A stretch of 64,000 bases of DNA from Zeugodacus cucurbitae. Lineage: Eukaryota > Arthropoda > Insecta > Diptera > Tephritidae. Below are positions 1 through 13,974 of this stretch, piece after piece (positions within the stretch are counted from its first letter, which is position 1; every line of letters starts with the position of its first letter). The notes under the pieces are model-generated. The model was given only the letters and a program-made list of their open reading frames with translations, ran no database searches and was not told the DNA's origin. Position numbers and translations under genes: made by a program. The stretch covers positions 49,114,501 to 49,178,500 of the forward strand of contig NC_071670.1 in the NCBI RefSeq assembly GCF_028554725.1, in the 5' to 3' direction.

Positions 1-2464
1 CATGGAAACTTGGCAACTCAAATCCAAATCGAATTTAATAAGTAATCGAATTACAGTACTTAAGTTTAAGCAGAGTTTTGGTGACTGGCAAGTTGTTGAA
101 TGTGAGAGTTCTCGAGAGGATATGGCGCCAGTAAAATATAATGACTGAAATAAAGGCTTTCCTCAGAACATGACGAAAACTTATTGAAGGCCTTACTTCT
201 CAGCGATTATACTCAATATCGAAGGAATCGAGATGCGCTTTAGTGAAGAAACTATGAAATATTCAATTTAAAAATCAATAGAAATCTAATTTATGAAACA
301 TTTTTCACCCTTTGAGCTCTTCATGTACGAGAGGAATCCTTCTCCCAAGAATAAAACTGTCATGGAAGTTTCGAAGAGGTCTTTAGACTCACATTTCTTT
401 CAGACAACCGCTTCCTTACATGCATATGGGTCTTGTAATATCCAACTTGTCGATGGAAAATGTACTTTTACCTGGTACCAAAACCGAAGTCCAATATTTC
501 CATCGAAATATACCCAAAAGCAATTAAGGTCCTTTGACAACTATTACAATAGCCATATAAAATAGCTCAATTTTATGTTCGAATATAATGATCTCTTTTT
601 CCCTCCCACCCTCTCCAAAAACTTATAATAATTCCAGTGAATAAATGTCAAGCTTAATCAATATGCAGCTGATGGCGGCCATAATACCTAGAGCCCCAGA
701 TCTCAGCTTCAAAGAAATGACCAGCTGGTTATGATGAACTCAACCATGATCTCATAAGAGGTTGCAGCTAGAATAATCTGACAGAAAAAAATTAGATGAA
801 TGAGAGAAAGTGAAGAGGAATTGAATTTGATGATTTTATTAATGTTTCATTGCTAACATACTCACAGATATCACTAACAAGGTCCCTAAAGTATATGTCT
901 GGAGGAACATTTTACATGGGCTTTTGACTCAAGGCTAATATTAAAGAAAGAAATTTGGAAAATATGCCATTTTAAGAAACTGAAATGCGAAATTAGTCCG
1001 CAAAGCTCGTATTTTTTCTTCTTTGGATACAAACAAATTACCGATTAGAGTAATAGTATAGGATAATGAATAAAGTAACCGATTCGATAACCTATGATAA
1101 TCAAGATCAAAGTGATCCATCAAAGTGTATGTATAGTTTGACTGGTATGAAAAATTGCATTGTAAAATAAATTAGTCAGTGTGGTACAATCTAGTCTTAA
1201 TAAAGATATATACTCCCTAAAATCCAGAATTATGGAATACTCTCATGATTTTATATTAAAAAAACTCAAATAATTAGAGACTGTTAGAAAAGAAACTTCG
1301 CCAGAGGTGTCCTTTATGAACCAATAAACATCTATCAGCTAGTTCCATATTCATTGCTTGCTTTCAATGACTATTCATGGCATTATACTAATCTTAGAAA
1401 ACTCTTGTATATTTGCTAACAGTTTGAAAACACATATTTCAGCCTCTTTAAGCTGTTTAAACTTTTAGAAAAGTTGTGTATATTTTATATACATAAGACA
1501 AACAATGAAAAACATAGTTTAATCTCAGCGGGTTCCACATATTTGCTCGCGATTCTTGCCTTCCTGTAATCCATGTTCCTGCTACCAAGCACACAATACT
1601 TTATTACCTTTATATATCTACATTGGTAACCTTTCCTACTACACACACTAATACAACTCAGCAAGGTTTCACAAAGTTTTAATCCTTTTATCCTGCCTTT
1701 CCTTCGCCTCTAACGACTATTACGCACTTGCCACATATGTTTGCACTTGTTGGGGAAATACCGCGTGTCTTTTCTGCCGACTCCTTGGCAATACATATTA
1801 ACTGCGTAAATTCCCAACGGCGTTATGGAGGACAGGTTTGCATGACCTTAGTGACACGAGTTAGGTGTGTACAAATAAACAAACGTAAGACTTTTACTTA
1901 AAGGCAGTTTCTTACTATAAGCTAGACTAAGGCTAGTACTACAACAAATCCAAAGCAATTTTGTATGCTAGGTATTTAGCGAGTAATTGTGGCGAAGGAC
2001 AAAGAGCATAGAGATTAACTTCATTTAAAGGCAACTCGAAATTTTGTTGCTTTTCGTGAGCAAGGTTTCTAGTATAAGCATGAATGTACAGTTAAGATAT
2101 TTTGCCTGGTATTTTTAAATAGTAGGAATACAGTGCCATTCAGGGAATTAATAACTTGTGAATAAGTTATAAATGCTTGAAGAAAGAAAAGTGAAATGTG
2201 ATATGAAAAGAGGGCCCTAATATTTTTTCACTGGAACATTGCGAAGGTAATGGTAAAATGTAAGGCGGGGCTGAGAGTATATATATTTTTTTATATTCCT
2301 TCCTCTTCTCTATCCCTAAAGAACTAGAGAAAACCTTGTCCATGTCAATTTATAAGGAATCTATAGAACTTATTTTATTACACAAATCAGGTTTGTCAGG
2401 ATTTGATTAGCTTTTTAATGGATAATAGCCTATAAAGGCCGGTTTTTAATTCAAGTAAAGAAAA
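1..2464. other. AT-rich non-coding stretch, no gene recognised
   Basis: All frames are broken by stops. The longest plus-strand reading frame (293-565, 90 codons) matches no family I recognise and has no neighbouring coding signal, so I read it as chance. Nothing repeated elsewhere in the window was noticed here. Confidence 0.6.
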
Positions 2465-2800
2465 GGGTTTTTCAAAAGGGACGCTACAAAAGTGGACCTA
2501 TAGAGACAACAAACGACACCATTGTTTTTCCCGCTCTTTTGACATTTCTCTTCAGTAAGGTTTGTCATTTCATCATGGATCAATTTACTACCGAAATTCG
2601 GAATTAGTGGCCTCAACTTTAAGAGCGCTATGTCCAATTTATGATTATCATAATCATCCTGTCAGATCCAGAATCGTCGCATGTTCATGAATTTGGCTGA
2701 GCAACAAATTGAAAATGATCCGGATTTTCATCAAAAAATCATCTTCAGCGATGAGACTCATTTAAAACTATCATCTCGTTCTTAACTCAAGAAATTTGTT
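2465..2800 (+). pseudogene. Relic of a DD41D (rosa-like) Tc1/mariner transposon
   Basis: This is a heavily deleted transposon remnant. It opens with GGGTTTTTCAAAAG, comparable to the GGGT end of the element at 32.4 kb, followed by a short 5' leader. The transposase start is at about 2574 and reads M-D-Q-F-T-T-E. A segment resembling the DNA-binding part follows around 2600-2640 (SxVASTLRALxPIYxxHNxP, in a shifted frame). Around 2677-2763 the frame reads RMFMNLAEQQIENDPDFHQK and then IIFSDETHF, which carries the first catalytic Asp. The family normally encodes about 340 residues; here at least two internal deletions and several frameshifts leave about 100 recognisable residues, and nothing is recognisable after the SDETHF block. 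Family assignment comes from the resemblance of these blocks to DD41D transposases. It is certainly inactive. Confidence 0.75.
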
Positions 2801-5800
2801 TATAAGTCACTGAGGTTATGTGAATACATTAATGAAAAAGATACAGGGGACTTCTAGGATAAATCAGAAGTCTTGAACTTCTATCGCTCATATAAGAAAA
2901 TGCTTTAACTACTAAGAATATCTTTGTAAAAAAATATAGTTATGTTTAAGAACAGGTCACTTTACAATTAAATTGTAAGATATGTTTATCATAATGTTAC
3001 TTAGTTCAGTATCTGCCGCCCCAAATTGGAACTATCGAATCGCCGGTCTTTTGCTTATATATAAATGGTATCTCGGATTAATAGACAATATTTTATTTGG
3101 GAGCCCAGAACTAAATAGAAGGCTCAGAACAGCTCAATGAATAATACCACTTTAACTATATTAGTTTCGGGTTTTGATGGTTCTGATTTTTGGAAAAAAC
3201 TACTTATCTCTAGAGTATTTTAAAAGTCCGAGAGCTTTGAACACAAATGCTGAAATAAGTATTGAAAAAGATATAAGTAATGTTTCTTCATCATCATCTT
3301 CTCCGATAGCAGGAAGTCTTATATTGAACTTAGATCTAAAATTTAGACCATTACAATGACTATGACAAATTAGTTTGTTACAAAAAATATTTCTTCCCAT
3401 TTAATGATTCGAATTAATTGACGACAACACAGTCCAAGCCATTAAATATAGTTCCTTAATGAATCAAGCCTATCCGAAGGCTAATGGTCTGAGTGGACTG
3501 GATATTTGTTCGCAATTTTTCATATTCAAATGGTAATATCGTGCGATATATTATAATATATCTACTTTTGATATTGAGTTTTGTTCAGAGAAAACTATTT
3601 AAGAGAATTTCAGTTCAAAATAATGCTTTTCAAGACTTATTGACTCACATTCTTACCGTTTTCTTAAACAATAGCTAATATGAAATATTGTCAGTAACAA
3701 TAAACAATATTTTCTGGATCACGAACAACAAAGCTTATTCATTTAACTATTTTTCTCTGTCTAGTATAACACCATACTTTGCTTGAAGGGTCAATAGCAT
3801 GCAATAAAATAAAGATAATTCACAATATGATATATTGCAAAAGTTTCAAAATCTATCTTCATACATAGGCATCTCCCTACAAGAAAATAAAACTTGTAAT
3901 AAAACATTTCTCGCTATAGCCACTGAATATGTCACGTGAGTGAATTTTCAAAAATGTAAAAAAAAGTTTCCTTACGAACTGCTGAATGACCCATAGAAGC
4001 ATAAAAACTAAGAATACTCTATGAACAATGCTTATCACATATCCTGACCTAAGTCACAATGAAATTTCTTTCTTTTTTGAATTTCACGAACCGCCAATCT
4101 AGCAATTTTCAATGACATTTTTCGAACATAGAAACACAAAAAGAAGTATCCACATGACAAGGGAGAGCTACCAAAAGCGAATTGACTGCGAACAAGTCAT
4201 AAAAATGTGACTGCATACATACATAGATATATAGCTGGATGTATTAGAATAATGAAGCACCAGCGCATATTCAAAGGACAATAAATGCGTGCATACATAG
4301 AAATATTTATATGGAGTCTTATAGAGAGCTCAGTCAAAAAGCGAAAAATACTGCGCAGCACAAAAGAAGCGCAGTAGAAGTATACAAGCGATGTGGGGGA
4401 GCCACCAAACAAAGCAGCACTGTGTATCCTGCACAGCCGAGAATCTTTAGAAATGCCACAAAGAAAGGAACACACACTCATGCTTGGCGCATAAAGCGCG
4501 AGGATACAGCGGTACATACCTATAATGGCGCACGTGTATATGAGTTGACAAAACTCCGATCTCCGTGGAGCTACCAAATGTCAGCGAGTTTCGTTTTCTA
4601 TAGCGCACAAACGATAAAATGAAGAATGATTGCGTAGCAGAAATGAATCAAACGTTAAAAGTGAATGCGTGCGGGTGTGTCTGTGCCTGTGCGTTAGGAA
4701 ACGTTAAAGATCATCGATGAAGCAAATGAAAGAAATTATGTAATGCGCATGCGCAACGTTTGATAGTGAAAACAGCAGCAATCGAAATTGAAATCTTGCG
4801 CAAACCGAAAAAGTGAGTTCGATACAGGCATAAAGACATGTTAGCAGTGTACATTTGATCCTTTATACTCTTATTTTTGTATCTATGTATATATGTATGC
4901 CGAGAAAAGTAATTTTATGACCGCATTTATGACAGCATACAGTGAATGGCGAAGAAAAGAAATGTATATGTGAAGCTATCAATAGCGTTCGAAGAACTCT
5001 TTTCATTGATGCGTTTTAATTTACTTGCGACTTGACTTTCATTTTCAACAAACAGTTGGCTCGAACGAAGATTTTGATATAAAAAAATATTTTTTTTTTT
5101 TGGTTAATGCCACGTGTGACTTGCTGCTATGCTGCGCGTGATTGATATGATATGATACCATTTGCGGTTATGTAAGCCACGAATGCGTTGATTTCTTGAC
5201 AGCGTGCCACAATAGCGTGTGCGAGAACAAAGGCTGCTTGGAAGGATACCAATTTCACTACAGGTCGATGGTAGACTGTCGCTAGAAGCATACAAGAAAG
5301 TGAATTTTAATAAAATATCTAATGTGTACATATTAAGTTACCAATCACCATAATTTGAACCATTCGTCAGCGTTGCGCTTGCCCTCAACTGCAACATCAG
5401 AGACAAATCGCCGCCTAATTGCGCCAATCCATCGTAGAGAAATGTGAGAATAATTTTCTAATGCAAAACATTTATTAATGCAATGATTTATTACTCGCAG
5501 GCGCAAAGAAAATGTACTAGCAAGCTACTAAGCCTGTCTAACAGGTCTAAATCTTTTTATTCTTTTTGCAACTAACAGCAATATGCGCTCCTTGTTGTCT
5601 ATATTCCTGTTCATACCAGTTTTTGTTCTTTTCTTCTTTTCTCCCTTGAAAATTGATTACTGCTCTTTAGTCTAATGCTTAGTTGCAGCTCACTCAACGA
5701 TATTTTAGCTTGTCTACAGTCATTTATTTTGTGCTTTCCTGCGCATGCGCTGATCGATCATCGTTGCAATTGCGACACGGCGACATTGTAAGTGTCAGTA

Positions 5801-8220
5801 TGCATTAATTAAACTTACATAAATACATGGAAATAAGAGGAAAATTGCTAGTTGCATTTTAACGATTATGTGATTCAATTATGTAAATCAAAGCAACACT
5901 AATGGCAGTGGTTAGGCTTCAATAAGGCCTTGAGAATACGGCAGTGCCACATCACTTATGGAAAATGCATAATTTTATTTTAAAATTTATTTTCAGTTAA
6001 AATATTATAGAGTGCTTAAAATTGAATATAATTTGAAACCGCTCTGAAAAAAAAATCCTTTGAAAATTTTTTAACAAATTTCAGAAATTATTTCTAAATT
6101 GGGTAAAGGTTCGTCAATTTTAAATCTTTTCCCTTTCTGAACCTAAAACTATGAACATTTTATTTAAAAAATATAGTTTTATATTAAAATAGATATACTC
6201 GATTTCTACTAGCGCTTCTGTTGAGCCTGTGATCAGTCATTTACGTATACATTTGTATTTATGTCAAAAACAATAATTTGCGAAAAAAAGAAGCAAGCAA
6301 AATAGAACTTTTTGAAACATGTCGGAGTGATTTTATTTAAATAAAAGCCTTCCAGGGCCCAGTTAAGAGATTTGAAACATATTTCATATATAATTTTTAG
6401 CTTTCCTTCGCCAAGCTCTGAAGATATATGGCATGGCCTAAAAATCTTGTTTTCCTTATATACTTATTCTTAAAGTAAGTAAATCGTCAAACCTCGTTTT
6501 CCAAAAATTATTTTAGTTGTATAATCACTAATACTACAAAATATAAATATTCGGAAATATAGAATATAAATTTTCTACAAGTCTTAACATAGCCCAATGT
6601 TAAATTTTAATCCTATGCGAAAATCAAGAAGGCTGCATTGAATATCTTTTTTTCCGGCTGATATCAGTCTTCGTACTGAATTGATAGTTCCAATTTTCAT
6701 TCCAATTTACATTCTCTATCAAGGTAACAATCATGTTCCAAAAATTATTTTGAAACTCCAAACCTTGGAAAATATTTTAAGGTTATATTTAGTGTGACTT
6801 AAATTACGGAGTAAAGCTTAGATATATTTGAAATAAATAACTAGGCATAGTATAATTTCAGTGATGAACAGCTCTAGTCGAATAGGGATCCATTTTAGTA
6901 TGACAAATCAGATCTCTCAGGCCTTGTTCATCGAAGTAATACACTCGGACATTTGTATTAACCACCGTAAGGGATAAGCTATTTGAAATATCATTCGGAA
7001 CTGATATCAAGCCTAGATTGCGCTTCTCTAATATCTACGACCGTGGTCTTAATGGGAAAAGGCTGAGATAATACACTATTTGTGATACACTTAATAAAGT
7101 ACATTTTGGATCAATATCTTCATGACTGTGATATAATCTATATATGAAAAACAGCACAGAACATCAATATAAAGGAGAGATGATATAATTTAATTAAATT
7201 ATTCGCTTGTTTTTTATAAGTAGAAGATAGAGATATTCTCCTAAAATATCAAACATTTTCTTTACATTTACGAATATTTTATAGATAGGGAATGAATCAG
7301 CGAAATATCACCCACGTGTTTTCGCGGTTGGTGCTGTAATATATCGATTCTGTTAAGTACTTGATTTTTGATCTTTATATTTAATTTAAAAAGCTAGAAT
7401 TGATTTTAACTGAAAGGTGAGAATGTGTTTTTAGTTGAAACGTCTAATTAACACCTTTTAAATTATTTATAAACCATTAAAAAGGTGTAATAGAAAATGC
7501 AATATCCGGGGAAGATACAGCGTTTTGATTAGGACATATTCGGCGCTACTATATATATCTGCCGAATTATGTTGAGTAAATTAATCCTCTTGTTAACAGA
7601 TTTATATAATTATTATGTTGCTGAAATTATAGAGACTTGGCGACTGAAAATTTTTCAGATAGCCTTCTTAGGAAATTTGGAGGTCTTTATAAGGTCTTAT
7701 TTTAGAATAATATGGGATTCAAATAAGCTTAGATCTAATGTAATTAATTTAATGTTCCAAAAATAAGCAGAAATATTTTTTTGGGATTTAATGTTATATA
7801 GTAAAGACTAGAAAAATCAAAAACAAATTGTTCTTGAACTCTTATAGTATAGATTTTATAAGCAAGTCACTTTCTCACAAATGTATTTAAAATGACACCT
7901 TGAGAGTTATTGTTTTAAAACTGCGTTATATGAGACCAGAAGCAAGTCCTAAGCATATTGAGGATGATCAATGAACTTCGACCATGATTATTATCAATAA
8001 AAAATCGAATGAAAATATATTTATAGCCCGGCAAGACTAGTTTTTAGTGTAGTGAGATGCAAATGTTTCACGAAACCTTAATATTCGAGAAAAACAGAAG
8101 GTCCATGTCTCTTATCCAAATTTACTATAATATCTAGAATGAATAAGAAGCAGAAAAATATACATCGGTCACAGTAATGAACTGTTTTCTTTTTATTTAA
8201 GAAATTCTTACTCGTATACC
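2801..8220. other. Non-coding DNA, no gene recognised
   Basis: No reading frame here has a recognisable domain. 4140-5840 is noticeably less AT-rich and contains opposed overlapping open frames (4197-4577 minus, 4311-4622 plus), whose mutual overlap and odd composition argue against coding. 5840-8220 is very AT-rich. A poly-T tract lies near 5091-5101. Confidence 0.5.
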
Positions 8221-10858
8221 TCACCAGTTCATGCAATTTCTCCAATCTCCATTATATTTCTTTAATCAAACCCTAATACAATTAAAGCATGCTCCGATAA
8301 GCATGAAATCCATATTGCGCAACAGAACCGCAACCGCAAATAATCGAAAACATTACCAGGAACAACACAAAACAATGCAATGTCATATACATATTGATAT
8401 GCGGACAAAGAACCCGCCCCCAGCAAGTAACCAGCTTATCGAAATGGCAAAACATCAAAGAACATATATCATGATCAGACGATATACTATATATCGGTAT
8501 ATATGGATAAGTAGCTGCGAGCGGATTAGAAACTGACTTGGTTTGCTTAATGCGCGTGGGTATTACCGCAAAGAACAACCAAAATCAGCTGAAGCGTGAC
8601 CCATATGACCACAAACAACACGCGGCAATGGAGCGCTGAAAGAAAAACAAAAAAAAAAAAAAAAAGAATTGTGTTTAAGCGAGAAGTAGGCGGTCGTGGC
8701 GGCGACCTCAATACGGATCACTAAAATGCGGTCGCTGCATGGCAAGAAAAGAAAAGAAATGTCAACTGTGTACTTTTTTTTGTGACTTTTTTTTGATTTT
8801 TTTTTGATACAGCAGGTTAATGTGGCATGCAGCAACAATATATGTGAGACAAAAGTAGAAAAAAATCGACAACATTAAAATGAGTAGAGGAAGCAAATCT
8901 GAGTCTAAATCTAACTGCGCTATGGTTATCTGACATACACTTTTTTTGCTTAGCCATTCTCATTTTCATTCTTTCTGAGTCCACTTTTTGTCTTCGTAAT
9001 GTCGATAATCGATTTATCAAAAAATTCTCTTTTTGTGCCGTGTATTGATTCTTTTGCTTTTTAGTTTATTGTTGATTTTGCTTTTTGCAATTATTTACGT
9101 TGCCGCAAAGCAAAAAGAACGCAATGCAGACAATAGCCGATGTCGGATGACAAAGCAGGCGGCATTTCTTCAACTCATTGATGTGCATTAAGACGTGAAA
9201 TTGTCACCATTGTCAACAGCCATTGTGCGACGCTGATCTGATGGAGTAAAGCAAATCTGTGCTGCTTCCAGTTGAACCATGTTAGAATATATCCAGCTTC
9301 ATAAAGTGAAGCTTTGTCTAATGCAACGCTATGTGCGTTGGCATGAAATGAGCAAAGATTTTCTTGTGCACAGTGGGTGCTCCGACATGGCAACAATATG
9401 CTAACGAATGTGTCCTGTGGCGACAGGACTACTGTGTGTGTGCATACGGCATGCAAAAACGCATAAAATGTCTGTCAAACAATGCGCAATTGTTGAATTG
9501 TTGCATGCATTTATTGATTAGTGTTGACAGCATCAAAAGATGTCCATTGCGCATAGAAGAAAATCAGAAAATCGGCAAATCTTCAACAAACCTCGACTAT
9601 TGCGCAAGTGCAGAGGTCAGCGCATGCGGTATGCCTGAATGAATTCCAAAAGCAAAAAAGCAAAAATATTGCACACAAACTCTCTCCAAGACTTGTTCAT
9701 TCTCATGCAATATTTTTTCTTACATGCATTCCTTTTTACACCACTCTTCGTTTGCGGCTTTGAATTTACAATAAAGCGGTTTGCCATGGTTACACCCACT
9801 TTTTTCGTCCTTTTTGGCAGTGTGCGCAATTCTAAACACACTTCTCTGCTGGTTTTCCCGCCGCTTTGCAACACTTGCAATCGTCCGCTCGCCTCGGTTT
9901 TGTCTCTCGCCTGGGTTCGTGGGTGTTGCCTTCGTGTAGGCGTCTCTTTAAGGGCGTTAATTGCACGGCTTTCTTCACAGCTTTGTTGCTTGCACCACAA
10001 CAACAAGAAAAAAATGTTTCGAAATCTTGCATTTTCCTTAAAATTTTTGTGCTGATTCTTGCGATTTTCTATGCTCCAGTAACGCGTTAATTGTTCCCCG
10101 GGGTATGCGTTGTGTGGGCAGTAACATTTTCGTGCGAAATGGGTTGGATTTCCTGCCACCTTTGAATTGTATAATTTTCTATAGCAGAGTAGCAGACGCG
10201 TGTTGGCAATTATGAGCAAAGGTACAAATAATATGCACATTTTTAATATAGAAAAAAATTTGGTTTCTTAGAAAATTCATAACTCAATTATATTTCAAAA
10301 CCGTCTCTTACCATAAGAAACTCTTTGAAATATGTTCAAAAATGTTTTTTAATAACTTTAATTCCTCATCAAGCCGTTTTCAAAGAAATCTACATATACA
10401 TGTGATATAAGAGGAATCCCGTATACTATACCGAATATCGTCTCAGAACAGCACTTAAAAAAATAACTTTTCTTAAAAGCATCTAAAGATAGATCTCATG
10501 CCTTTAATTCGCATCATTAGCGGGTAAAATAACAGTTTAAGCAGAAGAGCTTGATCAAATGTGCAAAGCACTAGTTCAGTCAGCATCGATAACTTTCTTG
10601 ATTAACTTTTACTAAAACTATATTTTAGTTCAGCATCAGCTACGATAAGAATTTGAAGGTTATTGATTAGTCTTAAAAAATGAGGTTTACTACAATCCAG
10701 AACAATTTTCATCGCCACAGTTAAAATTATATTACGATTGTCTGAGGCAAAAATAAATTGGAGGTCAATCTTGGGTCAGACATTTGTAAGGGTACTAATC
10801 AAAGGAGAATTGAAGTCATCTTACCAAGCAATCCAAATATCTGTTCAACTATATATAA
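8221..10858. other. Less AT-rich unique non-coding block
   Basis: The block has a higher GC content than its surroundings up to about 10240, with TGCGCATGCGC-like alternating purine-pyrimidine stretches and a 16-base A tract at 8650-8665. Open frames occur on both strands (up to 207 codons on the minus strand, 9617-10240), but they overlap each other antisense, lack domains and are Cys/Lys/Arg-rich in a pattern expected from composition. 10240-10858 is plain AT-rich DNA. It could be regulatory or intronic, but no specific element can be named. Confidence 0.45.
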
Positions 10859-10860
10859 TA

Positions 10861-12237
10861 TAAGGTCTAAAAAAAATCCATTATTTTTTCAATAGTTGGA
10901 TTTAGTAATACCTTGATACAGGTTTGCGCTTATGGCGTTAGATAGATAAAAGCAACCATCTCGAATAGTATTGTGGTTGCTTGACACGTCAAAGCTGAAC
11001 CTTAGCAATTTTTAGAGTTTTTTCGATAAAGGCGAAGGGTCAAGCGGTGAAATGTGAATACTGTTTATGGTATTGCTGGTGTTATAGCAAATGTTAAAAA
11101 CTGTAATAAAATAAAAGAAAACAAAGAGTTCGACCGTCAAATAAGTACTGTTTCGTATGCCCAGTCGTCAAATAAGCACTGTTTCGTATACCTTCTATAC
11201 GAAGAGAAGCTATATGTATTGATGCCACACGATCAAAAAGACCTCATGGACCAAATTTCCATCTCCTTTCTATTTCCAACTCAAAATCGACGAAACAACT
11301 TCGAGCGAAAACGATCGTCATCGAACGCTGGTAAGCCCGCGCGAACAGTGCCGAAGCCATGATGGCCTGAACAGGATGGTTTTGCTATGTGTTCCTGTAC
11401 GAACAAACTCTTACTTCGGACCTGTACTGTTAATTAGACCGTTTGAAGAAAGAAATCGCTTAGAAGCGTCCCGCTTTGGCTAATAGGAAAGGAATTGTGT
11501 TCTATCAGGACAATCCCTGGCCACACACATCGACTGGGATTCGTCACTTACTGAAAGCCGTGCCGCCACCCAGAACTATCAAGAGCTCGTTCCTGAAATA
11601 TGTCGACGACATACAAGACTATACCGACAGGACTTCCGATGCAACAAACTATACAGAAGCACTGAATGCCATTCACAGGAGCCATTAACAACTTCATCAA
11701 CTCCCTCCCCGTGAATGGCATACTTGGAGAAACAACACACCCTATCGCAGACACAGAACTCGAGTTGCCTCGTGAAACTAGAGTGACCCTTGCGCAACTT
11801 CGTTCTGGATACTGTAGCAGCCTAAACTCCTACTTATCCAGACTAGACCCCCGCACGACACTAACAAACTTCCTTGCATGCCCCCTAAACCCTACTTATC
11901 TAACACCACTTTCCCTTTTGATCCGATCCTATCGCAACAGCTCGTTTTCTGGCCCTCCCGTTAGATGACTTCGATGACTATTAATCTGGCCTTGTCGGTT
12001 CAGTCAGGCTTGGGTAACCGTTACAACAACAACAACTGTGATTCGTCAGAAGCTCCAGGAGCTTATTTAGGAAGTGCTTATGCATACACCTTACAGCTCG
12101 GGCCTGGCACCAAGTGATTTCAGAGTTTCTGTCTATGGGGAAGAGTTTTGCTGGTGCTTAAAATAAGTTTGTAAAAATCGAATTATCCCAATTTTATGAA
12201 ATTTTTAAATCAATGAAAAAATAATGAATTTGTCTTA
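10861..12237 (+). mobile_element. Mariner-family relic, split by a nested LINE
   Basis: The ends are imperfect inverted repeats. The left end reads TAAGGTCTAAAAAAAATCCA then TTATTTTTTCA. The right end, reverse-complemented, gives TAAGACAAATTCATTATTTT. Each lies next to a TA, as expected of Tc1/mariner target duplication. Inside, transposase fragments read plus-strand: FDKGE near 11024, LMPHDQKDLMDQIS (the WVPHxLTxKNLMDRIS block) at about 11220-11262, KPARTVPKP, and ANRKGIVFYQDNPWPHTS at about 11476-11530, which holds the second catalytic Asp. The frame resumes after the LINE with QKLQELIWEVLMHTPYS and GLAPSDF (third catalytic Asp). Removing the LINE leaves roughly 0.9 kb, short of the usual 1.3 kb, so there is also an internal deletion. 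A 27-base sequence near 11139-11190 is tandemly duplicated. It is inactive. Confidence 0.8.
11547..12034 (+). mobile_element. 5'-truncated Jockey-type LINE inserted in the mariner relic
   Basis: This is the last part of a Jockey-clade reverse transcriptase ORF plus its tail. Readable blocks are FLKYVDDIQDYTDRTSDATN, NNFINSLPVNGI, LPRETRVTLAQLRSGYC, SLNSYLSRLDPRT and CPLNPTYLTPLSLL, the usual C-terminal order of these elements. One frameshift lies near 11680, where the first frame ends at 11688 and the second carries on from 11666. The 3' end is an ACAACAACAACAAC tail at 12022-12036. It is flanked by a 14-base target duplication with one mismatch (ACTGGGATTCGTCA at 11533-11546, ACTGTGATTCGTCA at 12035-12048), which also fits the interrupted mariner frame. 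The truncation and tail are typical of target-primed insertion. It is inactive. Confidence 0.85.
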
Positions 12238-13959
12238 TACCCTATAATATTATTCATGAACGCAGAGCTGTAATTACATTATCTTAAATGAAGGATATTT
12301 TTTAAGGTCAAAAGTTTAATTACGTCAACTGGGGCTTAACGCTTGAGAATATATTTTCTGTTTCTAATGGATCTTCACATTCACATAATTATGTATAGCA
12401 TCATCCTCTATACCCAATACATTACATTATATTTTTTAATAGAACCTATCTGATTTAGATTGGCCCAAACCTCAATGATTGGTTGCTTTTAGTGCTCACG
12501 TCCTATAATGTGAATAATTTTTATAAATATAAACTAAATTAATTTTAGAAATTTTCTTAAATGAAATAAAGTAAGCATAAATCCGCATACTTCAGAAAAA
12601 ATACCTCTCTTATAAGCCATACCATAAAAAATACAATATTTAAGTGTGTACGTATGTATACAACAAAGAAATCAGCGTAACCCTTATTAACATGTAAATA
12701 AACAAATGCGAAATCATTTACACGTGTTTTCCAGATAAATCATATCACCGACTTGGCACTATCCAAGTGACTGGTACACGGCAAGCATGTCGCCAAAGCC
12801 CCACGACACAACTGGTACAAGAAAGCGCTTGCAGACAGAACTCTTGGCATGCATCACACCTACAGATTAGCCAAAGAGTGCGTAGGTACTATGTTAGGTT
12901 ATGTGTGTATGCACCTCCTGCGGCATGCGTGTAATTACAACGGTTAAGGTACTCATACCAACGACTGCCTAGTGGGCAATTTAGTTGCGCTACCCACTCG
13001 CTCACTGTCACTCTGTTTGCTGTAATTTCGCCCTCTTTGCGACAGGTATCCCGTTGTTTCTTTTTCTCGAGACCTCTACAACAACACCAACTGTGCAAAA
13101 GTATGCAAGTGCATGAGTGTGTGTGTGTGCAAGTATTTTACTAATGCGACCATTTAATGACGTGAGATAAGAGATTTGCTACACTAAACTTGGCTTATAT
13201 GGAGTTATGTTTGCATGTATGTGTGTGTGCTGTTTTTGTCCCTTTTTAGAAGGTTTGCGCAGATCGGCGCAAGATTAGACCAATAATCAGTTTTACAGCT
13301 CATCTTCATGTCGCATATCTCTGTTCCTGTTTATTTATTCCACGAATCGGTTTCAGGGTACTCACACAGTTCATTACAACAACGCAAACAATGTTTTCTG
13401 ATAGACATTTTCTGATAAGTTTTAACAACTACATATAGGTATGAATGTATGTTTGGTTTATTAACACGTGTCTTCATAACTTACACATATACATATATAT
13501 ATATAAAATATGAGATATATTATTTTTTAGCAATCTTTCACAGTTTTGGCTTCGATTCAGTAAATATTGTTGAGTGTTTCTGACAAGAACGTTCAGTTCA
13601 GTTAATAACTTCAACGTCTAATGAGAATCCCTTGTTTTGGACCTCTTATTTATCTTACATAAAGAGCTGTGCTTAGATAGCCTTTTTAAATCATATAAGG
13701 TCCAGTAACAAGAAATTTATTTCGATACAGTTTCCTTAATAAATGGATTTAGTATCTCTTGTTCTCTAAGTGCCATCGGGTCACACAATAGAAGGATAGG
13801 AGATAAAAAGATGTCGTACTAAACATTTTTTTCAAGACAGTTTGACTCAGTATGGTTTGATCATACGTCAAAAAATGGATACTAGAACAAGGAAATATGT
13901 CGTATTTTGGGGTTATGCTTCGATAAAAACGAAAAAATAAAGGTATAAATCCCATAGAT
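12238..13959. other. Non-coding DNA between mariner relics
   Basis: 12600-13500 is less AT-rich and holds GT-rich simple repeats (13115-13130, 13217-13230) and an AT tract near 13493-13505. The minus-strand open frame at 12889-13098 has no recognisable features. No gene is supported. Confidence 0.5.
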
Positions 13960-13974
13960 TGAATTTGCATTTGC

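Noticed and set aside
4197..4622. Opposed open frames of 126 (minus) and 103 (plus) codons
   Set aside because: They are antisense to each other, without motifs, in a locally less AT-rich block where stops are rarer.
9617..10240. 207-codon minus-strand open frame, the second longest in the window
   Set aside because: It overlaps 138- and 74-codon frames on the plus strand, has no domain, and its Cys/Lys/Arg-rich composition fits the local purine and pyrimidine tracts. No splice or start evidence supports it.
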